Program-made: the position numbers and the translations under genes
Shown here: positions 1 to 4,055 of the stretch, one piece after another
Position numbering within the stretch: the first letter of the stretch is position 1
Layout of the letters: each line of letters opens with the position of its first letter
Notes under the pieces: model-generated
Told to the model about the DNA's origin: nothing
The model's database searches: none
The model's input: only the letters and a program-made list of their open reading frames with translations
From: Candidatus Dormiibacterota bacterium
Lineage (GTDB): Bacteria; Chloroflexota; Dormibacteria; UBA8260
Length of the DNA stretch: 6,685 bases
Direction of reading: 5' to 3'
Assembly (NCBI GenBank): GCA_955652545.1
Contig: CATPCA010000202.1
Location: 1-6,685 of the forward strand

Positions 1-493
1 GCATACGGGCAAGCTCGATGCCACCGGGATGCGCTTTGGCATCGTCGTCGGACGGTTCAATGACATCGTCTCGCAGCGGCTCCTCGAGGGCGCCGTCGAT
101 ACCCTGGTCCGCCACGGCGCCCGCGACGCCGACCTCGTGGTCGCCTGGGTGCCGGGGTCGTTCGAGATCCCGGTGGCGGCGAGGGAGCTGGCCGAGCACG
201 GCAACGTCGACGCGGTGATCTGCCTCGGCGTCGTCATCCGCGGCGCGACCACCCATTTCGACCTGGTCGCGGGCGAAGCGGCCCGCGGTGTCGGCGCCGT
301 TCACGCCGCGACGGGCATCCCGGCGAGCTTCGGTGTGGTCACCGCCGAGAACCTCGAGCAGGCACTCGACCGGGCCGGCGGCAAGGCTGGCAACAAGGGC
401 GCCGATGCCGCCATCGCGGCGGTCGAGATGGTGAGCCTGCTGCGCGCCATTCGCCGGCCGCGGCCGGCGGCGCGGCGCACCGCTGCTTCCTGA
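1..493 (+). CDS. ribH: 6,7-dimethyl-8-ribityllumazine synthase (lumazine synthase), 5'-partial
   Basis: RibH joins 5-amino-6-ribitylamino-uracil to 3,4-dihydroxy-2-butanone 4-phosphate, giving 6,7-dimethyl-8-ribityllumazine, the penultimate step of riboflavin synthesis in the cytosol. The reading frame is open from base 2 to the TGA at 491-493 and begins HTGKLDATGMRFGIVVGRFN. The stretch before the Met at base 29 is the normal family N-terminus, so the ATG at 29 is internal and only about 3-10 residues are missing upstream. Family signatures are the substrate-stacking Phe in GRFND, PGSFEIP, IRGATTHFD with the catalytic His (codon at 254-256), and RAGGKAGNKG, which carries the phosphate-binding site. 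The protein continues beyond the usual end with a short Arg/Ala/Pro-rich tail (RRPRPAARRTAAS). Other riboflavin genes are presumably upstream, outside the window; no riboswitch is visible here. Identity is very secure. Confidence 0.97.
   Translation, partial: HTGKLDATGMRFGIVVGRFNDIVSQRLLEGAVDTLVRHGARDADLVVAWVPGSFEIPVAARELAEHGNVDAVICLGVVIRGATTHFDLVAGEAARGVGAVHAATGIPASFGVVTAENLEQALDRAGGKAGNKGADAAIAAVEMVSLLRAIRRPRPAARRTAAS
452..469. repeat. 18-bp perfect palindrome in the ribH 3' end
   Basis: CGCCGGCCGCGGCCGGCG reads identically on both strands and lies inside the codons for the Arg/Pro/Ala tail of RibH, about 20 bp before its stop. As RNA it could form a very stable all-G/C stem of about 7 bp around a 4-nt loop. 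No T tract follows, so it is not a canonical intrinsic terminator. It may simply be a by-product of GC-rich coding sequence. Confidence 0.5.
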
Positions 494-511
494 GCAGGGT
501 CGCAGGGCCGG

Positions 512-664
512 ATGCGCATCGTCTCGCTCCTGCCCAGTGCCACCGAGCTCCGTCAACCGCCCGGTCCGCGCATCGTCCACGGACTGGAGATCATGGCCGC
601 CGTGCTCCAAGGGGAGCCCGGCTCGCCCCTGCCTCGCGGCGCTGCCTGGGTGACGCTTGCCTAG
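512..664 (+). pseudogene. Internally deleted remnant of a BtuF-like (cobalamin-type) ABC substrate-binding protein gene
   Basis: An ATG at 512 opens a 50-codon frame ending with TAG at 662-664. Its first 12 residues, MRIVSLLPSATE, match the characteristic start of cobalamin/iron-type periplasmic-binding proteins (BtuF/TroA-like fold, COG0614), which normally run to about 250-300 residues. The rest (from about base 548) contains GPRIVHGLEIMAAVLQG, which resembles the C-terminal segment of the same proteins, typically RPGPRLVDGLELLA. The two ends are joined in one frame with essentially the whole binding domain missing, so the simplest reading is a large in-frame internal deletion. The product cannot bind a ligand as the parent would, and there is no signal peptide; many cytosolic-looking homologues lack one too. 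It starts 18 nt after ribH. A short functional ORF or an assembly gap remains possible. Family assignment rests on recalled motifs, not a search. Confidence 0.68.
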
Positions 665-849
665 CGAGCGGCCTTGGCCTGAGTGCGGATGCAGCGAGTG
701 CAGATCTTCGCTCGCACCAGCCGGCCCCCACGCAGGACGTGCTGCGACTGCAGGTTGGGCATGAAGCGCCGCCGGGTATGCCGTTTGGAATGGCTCACGT
801 TGTTGCCCGACATCGGGCCCTTTCCGCAGACGTCGCAGCGCTGAGACAT
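661..849 (-). CDS. rpmB: 50S ribosomal protein L28 (bL28), zinc-binding form
   Basis: bL28 is a structural protein of the large ribosomal subunit. The 62-residue product starts [21 protein letters not shown] and continues [13 protein letters not shown], the classic L28 signature, ending in [15 protein letters not shown]. Two CxxC pairs (Cys5/Cys8 and Cys50/Cys53) form the zinc knuckle of the cysteine-containing (C+) L28 type; C- paralogues used in zinc starvation lack these. The ATG at 849-847 is chosen because the frame upstream of it shows no L28 homology. No Shine-Dalgarno sequence precedes it. The gene is on the minus strand, divergent from yloU and convergent with ribH. Its TAG stop shares the tetranucleotide CTAG (661-664) with the stop of the remnant on the other strand. 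The divergent rpmB-yloU arrangement is, as I recall, also found in Bacillus. Confidence 0.97.
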   Translation of the reverse strand: MSQRCDVCGKGPMSGNNVSHSKRHTRRRFMPNLQSQHVLRGGRLVRAKICTRCIRTQAKAAR

Positions 850-859
850 GGTGTGGCGA

Positions 860-865
860 TTTATC
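860..865 (-). promoter_or_regulatory. Possible -10 element for rpmB
   Basis: On the minus strand the hexamer GATAAA (4 of 6 matches to TATAAT) ends 10 nt before the rpmB ATG. The start codon has no Shine-Dalgarno sequence. This spacing would place transcription start within a few bases of the ATG and give a leaderless or near-leaderless mRNA. No convincing -35 hexamer is seen, so this is a weak call. Confidence 0.3.
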
Positions 866-905
866 CCAAAACAGCCCACCGCCGAAAAGCGGGGGTACGG
901 CGTAC

Positions 906-911
906 TAGAAT
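906..911 (+). promoter_or_regulatory. Possible -10 element for the yloU-fakA-fakB operon
   Basis: TAGAAT matches the TATAAT consensus at 5 of 6 positions and lies in the only A/T-richer interval upstream of yloU. Transcription would begin near 918, giving a leader of about 60 nt that starts with the 920-933 inverted repeat. The -35 region is poor (CGAAAA at 883-888 with 17-bp spacing), so the call rests on the -10 match and position alone. Confidence 0.4.
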
Positions 912-919
912 TGCGCCCC

Positions 920-961
920 GCCACGCACGTGGCCTTGGCGCGCCCCGGACACACTTCCGGG
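920..961 (+). other. Two adjacent inverted repeats in the yloU leader
   Basis: The first dyad is GCCACG-CA-CGTGGC (920-933, 6-bp arms). The second is CCCGGA-CACACT-TCCGGG (944-961, 6-bp arms with a 6-nt loop), a good RNA hairpin. Its right arm overlaps GGGAG at 959-963, the only purine-rich SD-like string upstream of the yloU ATG, though that lies 17 nt away. No T run follows, so a terminator is unlikely. Alternatives are a protein operator, an RNA-level control element, or chance in GC-rich DNA. Confidence 0.4.
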
Positions 962-980
962 AGATCGCCGACGATAACAC

Positions 981-1406
981 ATGGCCGTGAAGCGGCTTAT
1001 GGGATCCGACGTGACGAGCAAGACCAAGGCCCCGCACGCCCTGACCCGCACCGAGAGCCTCGGTCGGATCGAGGTGTCACCGCGTGTGGTCGCGTCGATC
1101 GTCGGCCACGCCGCGAACGAATGTTACGGCGTGGTGGGGATGGCGGCGAGGGGACTGCGCGACGGCATCGCCGAGCGCCTCAACCGCGAGAACGTCCACC
1201 GCGGCGTCGAGCTCGAGGTGCGCGACGATGGCATTCTCATCGAGCTCTACATCATCGCCCAGTACGGCACGCGGATCAGTGAGGTGGCCCACAACCTGAT
1301 GAGCGTGGTGCGCTACGCCGTCGAGAAGTCGCTGGGCCTGCCTGTCCTCGCCGTCAACGTCAATGTCCAGGGCATTCACCTGGAGACAGACGATGCCCGG
1401 AGCTGA
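981..1406 (+). CDS. yloU: Asp23/Gls24 family protein, YloU-like
   Basis: The 141-residue product has the compact Asp23/Gls24 domain from about residue 28 to the end. Blocks close to my recollection of Bacillus YloU are [53 protein letters not shown] and [10 protein letters not shown]. Family members are small cytosolic or membrane-associated proteins. Some anchor to the Gram-positive envelope and respond to envelope stress; the molecular role of YloU is unknown. There is no signal peptide or membrane segment. The ATG at 981 follows an in-frame TAA at 975-977, and codons after it have the local G/C third-position bias. However, its SD is poor, and ATG 999 or GTG 1011 (GGGA at 1001-1004, 6-nt spacing) would remove only the unconserved N-terminus. 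It overlaps fakA by 14 nt, which implies co-expression and perhaps a link to lipid supply. Confidence 0.92.
   Translation: MAVKRLMGSDVTSKTKAPHALTRTESLGRIEVSPRVVASIVGHAANECYGVVGMAARGLRDGIAERLNRENVHRGVELEVRDDGILIELYIIAQYGTRISEVAHNLMSVVRYAVEKSLGLPVLAVNVNVQGIHLETDDARS
1382..1385 (+). promoter_or_regulatory. Shine-Dalgarno sequence that sets the fakA start
   Basis: GGAG lies 7 nt upstream of the ATG at 1393, inside the last codons of yloU. It is the clearest ribosome-binding site in the window and favours 1393 over the earlier in-frame ATG at 1363. It fits translational coupling of fakA to yloU. Confidence 0.7.
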
Positions 1407-3156
1407 GGTGGGGTCCAAGCTGACCCTGCTGCGCGAGCCACTCCTCGATGTCGGCGGTGAGCAGGTGCTGGCAGCGCTGCGCAGCGCGCTGGCCTGGCTG
1501 CAGGCCAACCAGGAGGAGATCAACGACCTCAACGTGTTCCCCGTCCCCGACGGTGACACCGGTTCGAACATGTACCTGACGATGCGATCGGCGGTCGAGG
1601 AGGCACAGGACGCCACGCCGACAGGTTCCGCCTCGGCGGTGCTGGCGGCGGCGGCGCACGGATCCTTGATGGGCGCCCGAGGCAACAGTGGCGTGATCCT
1701 TTCGCAGATCCTCCGCGGGCTCGCCCAGGGGGTGGGCGGAAATTCCCGGCTCGACGCCTCCAACTGGGCACAGGGGCTCCACGAGGCGAGGACGGTGGCC
1801 TACAAGGCGGTGATGAAGCCCACCGAGGGCACCATCCTGACCGTTGTTCGCGAAGCCGCCGACGCAGCGACAAAGGCGGCTGAGGACAGTGCCGACATCG
1901 TCATCGTGCTCGAGCAGGCGGTTCGCGCCAGCCATGCGGCCGTTGAGCGCACCACCGAGCAGCTCCAGGTGCTGCGCGACGCAGGCGTCGTCGACGCCGG
2001 TGGATTCGGGTTCGCGGTGATCCTCGAGGGGCTGAGCCGCTCCATCGCCGACCCGCACTCGGCGCAGCCGTCGGAGGGCATACCCCGCCGGCGCTCCGGC
2101 GAAGGACGCGTCCAGCGCCCCTTCGCCGAGGACACGCCCAAGGCGGCCAAGCGTCCCTCGGTGCGGCGCGGTGCGGCGGCGGTGAAGATGAAGGACGAGG
2201 GCTGGGGGTACTGCACCGAGTTCCTCATCCACGGACCCGAGCTGGACGTCGACACCCTGCGCGATGAGCTGGGCGCGCTCGGCGAGTCCGCGCTCGTCGT
2301 CGGCGACGCCAAGCTGGTGCGCGTCCACATCCATACCGGCGAGCCCGCACCGCTCATCGCACTCGCGTCGCGGCGCGGCCGGCTCAGCAAGCTCAAGGTC
2401 GAGGACATGTCAGTGCAGCACCACGAGGTGCTCGAGCGCGCCGACGCTGACGACGGAGCCTCCGGCGCGGATGCGCCTGCTGGCGAGAGCAAGCCGCGCA
2501 AGGCCCTGGGTGTGGTCTCCGTGGCCGCCGGTGGCGGTTTCCGCGACATCCTCGCCAGCCTGGGTGCAGACAGCGTCGTCGAGGGTGGCCAGACGATGAA
2601 CCCATCGATCGAGGACCTCATCAACGGGGTGCGCTCGGCCCATGCCGACGCGGTCGTGCTGCTGCCCAACAACGGCAACGTCATCCTCACCGCCGAGCAG
2701 GTCGACGGCCTCGTCGACGACGTCGAGGTGCGCGTGGTCCCCACCCGCAACCTGCCCCAGGGCATCACGGCGCTGCTCGCCCTGGAGCCCGACGCGGGGC
2801 TCGAAGCCAACAGCTCGCGGATGGCGGCCGCGGTCGAGGATGTGCACGCGCTCGAGGTCACCCGCGCCGTCCGCAACAGCACCGCCGGCGGCCGGCGCAT
2901 CAAGGCCGGCGACGTGCTCGGCATCCTTGACGACGAGATCGCCGAGGTCGGCGCCGACGAGCGCAGCGTCATCGAGGCCGTTCTGCGCGGGCTGGACAAG
3001 GCGCCCGAACTGGTGACGGTGTACCGGGGCGGCAAGGTCGACGGGGCGGCCGCTGAGAAACTGGTCGATGACCTGCGCGCCGCATTCCCGGCCACGGAGT
3101 TCGAGCTGCACGCCGGCGGCCAGGAGCACTACGCGTACGTCCTCTCCCTGGAATGA
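1393..3156 (+). CDS. fakA: Fatty acid kinase catalytic subunit FakA (DAK2 domain, YloV-like)
   Basis: FakA phosphorylates a fatty acid carried by FakB, giving acyl-phosphate for phospholipid synthesis. The 587-residue product has three modules. The DAK2 ATP-binding domain (about 20-215) carries NVFPVPDGDTGSNM with metal-binding Asp53 and Asp55 and Asn59, then ARGNSGVILSQILRG (~95-109), TEGTIL (144-149) and DAGVVDAGGFGF (~196-207). The middle domain (~264-346) carries Cys274 and RVHIHTGEP with His312 and His314, matching the Cys/His/His zinc site I recall in Staphylococcus FakA. The C-terminal domain (~371-587) has LPNNGNVILTAEQV. An Arg-rich linker (~217-263) and an acidic, Ala-rich linker (~350-368) separate them. 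The ATG at 1393 is chosen over an upstream frame opening at 1363 because GGAG at 1382-1385 sits 7 nt before it. The DegV/FakB gene immediately downstream strongly supports the FakA role over dihydroxyacetone kinase. Confidence 0.95.
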   Translation: MPGAEVGSKLTLLREPLLDVGGEQVLAALRSALAWLQANQEEINDLNVFPVPDGDTGSNMYLTMRSAVEEAQDATPTGSASAVLAAAAHGSLMGARGNSGVILSQILRGLAQGVGGNSRLDASNWAQGLHEARTVAYKAVMKPTEGTILTVVREAADAATKAAEDSADIVIVLEQAVRASHAAVERTTEQLQVLRDAGVVDAGGFGFAVILEGLSRSIADPHSAQPSEGIPRRRSGEGRVQRPFAEDTPKAAKRPSVRRGAAAVKMKDEGWGYCTEFLIHGPELDVDTLRDELGALGESALVVGDAKLVRVHIHTGEPAPLIALASRRGRLSKLKVEDMSVQHHEVLERADADDGASGADAPAGESKPRKALGVVSVAAGGGFRDILASLGADSVVEGGQTMNPSIEDLINGVRSAHADAVVLLPNNGNVILTAEQVDGLVDDVEVRVVPTRNLPQGITALLALEPDAGLEANSSRMAAAVEDVHALEVTRAVRNSTAGGRRIKAGDVLGILDDEIAEVGADERSVIEAVLRGLDKAPELVTVYRGGKVDGAAAEKLVDDLRAAFPATEFELHAGGQEHYAYVLSLE

Positions 3157-3160
3157 GCCT

Positions 3161-3994
3161 GTGATCAGGGTCGTCACGGATTCCACGTCAGACATCCTGC
3201 CGGCCGCGGCGGCTCACCTCGGCGTCGACGTCGTGCCCCTGACCGTGCGCTTCGGCGACGAGCAGTTCCGCGATGGTGTGGACCTCAGCCCTGAGCAGTT
3301 CTACCTCCGTCTCCCAGACACCCCGGTGCAGCCGAGCACGTCGCAACCGACGCCGGAGCAGTTCGCCGAGGTGTACAGGCGGCTCGTGGACGCCGGGGAT
3401 TCGGTCGTCTCCGTCCATATCTCGGCGAAGCTGAGCGGCACCATCCAGTCGGCGAGCCTTGCGGCGCAGGAATTCCCCAACGGAGCGGTCCGCGTCGTCG
3501 ACTCGACGACGGTGAGCGCGGGCATGCAATTCCTGGTGCGCGACGCGCTCGCCGACGTCGTCGCGGGCGCGGGGCAGGACGATGTCGTCGAGCGCATGGA
3601 GGAGCGACGCGAGCGCATCGGCGTGTACGTGTTGCTCGACACGCTCACCTACCTGCAGCGCGGCGGCCGGATCGGCCGTGCCCAGGGGTTGCTCGGCGGC
3701 ATCCTCAACGTCAAACCGCTGCTTCGTGTTGCCGAGGGCGAGGTCCAGCCGGAGGCGCGCGTGCGCAGCCGCCAGCAGGGGATCGCCAAGCTGGTCGAGC
3801 TTGCCACCGCGCAGCGGCCTCTCGAGGCGCTCGCGGTGTTCCACTGCGGAGCCCCCGACCTGCTCGCGTTGATCGAGCCGAAGCTCCGCGCCGACCACCC
3901 CGGGCTCGAGATCCTCGAGGGACAGCTCGGTGCGGTCGTGGGGACCTACAGCGGGCCCGGTGGCGTCGGCATCGCCATGTTGCGCGGCACGTAA
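3161..3994 (+). CDS. fakB: DegV family fatty acid-binding protein (FakB-like)
   Basis: DegV/FakB proteins bind one fatty acid in a buried tunnel and present its carboxylate to FakA. The 277-residue product has the full family length. VTDSTSDI is at the N-terminus (residues 5-12), STSQPTPEQF at 59-68 (the Thr/Ser-Gln-Pro loop near the carboxylate), SAKLSGTIQSA at 88-98, LDTLTYLQRGGRIG ending at 172, and a C-terminal GPGGVGIAM loop. The start is GTG at 3161, because VIRVVTDSTSD is the normal family N-terminus and residues upstream in this frame are only fakA read in another frame. The gap to fakA is 4 nt, so the two are almost certainly co-translated; only a weak GGA-type SD is present. Tyr263 stands where I expect the conserved C-terminal His (HxGPG), so ligand preference may differ. 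The bound fatty acid cannot be predicted. Confidence 0.93.
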   Translation: MIRVVTDSTSDILPAAAAHLGVDVVPLTVRFGDEQFRDGVDLSPEQFYLRLPDTPVQPSTSQPTPEQFAEVYRRLVDAGDSVVSVHISAKLSGTIQSASLAAQEFPNGAVRVVDSTTVSAGMQFLVRDALADVVAGAGQDDVVERMEERRERIGVYVLLDTLTYLQRGGRIGRAQGLLGGILNVKPLLRVAEGEVQPEARVRSRQQGIAKLVELATAQRPLEALAVFHCGAPDLLALIEPKLRADHPGLEILEGQLGAVVGTYSGPGGVGIAMLRGT

Positions 3995-4018
3995 GCGGAA
4001 GCCAGAGGCGCGCCGCGC

Positions 4019-4046
4019 CGGACCCCGCGCGGACGGCGGCTATAGT
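4019..4046 (+). promoter_or_regulatory. Candidate promoter for recG (near-leaderless)
   Basis: TATAGT at 4041-4046 matches the -10 consensus at 5 of 6 positions in an otherwise extremely G/C-rich 61-bp gap. A weak -35 (CGGACC at 4019-4024, sharing the central GAC with TTGACA) sits 16 bp upstream. Transcription would start around 4053, only about 3 nt before the recG ATG at 4056, which has no Shine-Dalgarno sequence. This suggests an almost leaderless recG-rsmD transcript in addition to any read-through from fakB. Confidence 0.5.
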
Positions 4047-4055
4047 CGAACGCCG

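Larger units (their letters stand above)
850..980. promoter_or_regulatory. Divergent intergenic region between rpmB and yloU
   Basis: This 131-bp region must hold the start signals for rpmB (leftward) and yloU (rightward). It has visibly more A/T than the neighbouring genes, especially 859-872. It contains candidate -10 elements on both strands and three dyad symmetries: GTAC-ggc-GTAC at 895-905, GCCACG-ca-CGTGGC at 920-933, and CCCGGA-6 nt-TCCGGG at 944-961. I see no gene in it. The longer minus-strand frame running up to 954 is an unsupported extension of rpmB. Confidence 0.6.

Noticed and set aside
301..543. Minus-strand 80-codon frame opposite the ribH 3' end
   Set aside because: Antisense to conserved ribH sequence, Ala/Arg-rich, no motif or start signal.
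611..628. GC-rich imperfect hairpin (GGGGAGC...GCTCGCCC) as a terminator between rpmB and ribH
   Set aside because: The stem has a bulge and almost no loop, and no T tract follows on either strand, so it is not supportable as an intrinsic terminator.
850..954. N-terminal extension of rpmB to an upstream start near 954
   Set aside because: L28 homology begins exactly at [11 protein letters not shown] (ATG at 849-847), and the extra 35 residues show no family similarity and cover the divergent promoter region.
848..1282. Plus-strand frame of 144 codons spanning the intergenic region and yloU
   Set aside because: Its second half is an Arg-rich out-of-frame reading of yloU; no conserved domain, and the yloU frame is clearly the real one.
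1800..3095. Minus-strand open frame of 431 codons opposite fakA
   Set aside because: Ser/Thr/Ala-rich shadow of a GC-rich gene with no recognisable domain; the sense frame carries complete FakA motifs.
1393..3156. Dihydroxyacetone kinase as the identity of the DAK2-domain gene
   Set aside because: The zinc-type middle domain, the FakA C-terminal block PNNGNVILTAEQ and the adjacent DegV gene fit fatty acid kinase, and there is no DhaK subunit.
4007..4014. GGCGCGCC palindrome in the fakB-recG gap
   Set aside because: Eight-base G/C palindromes are expected by chance at this composition; no second copy or context gives it meaning.
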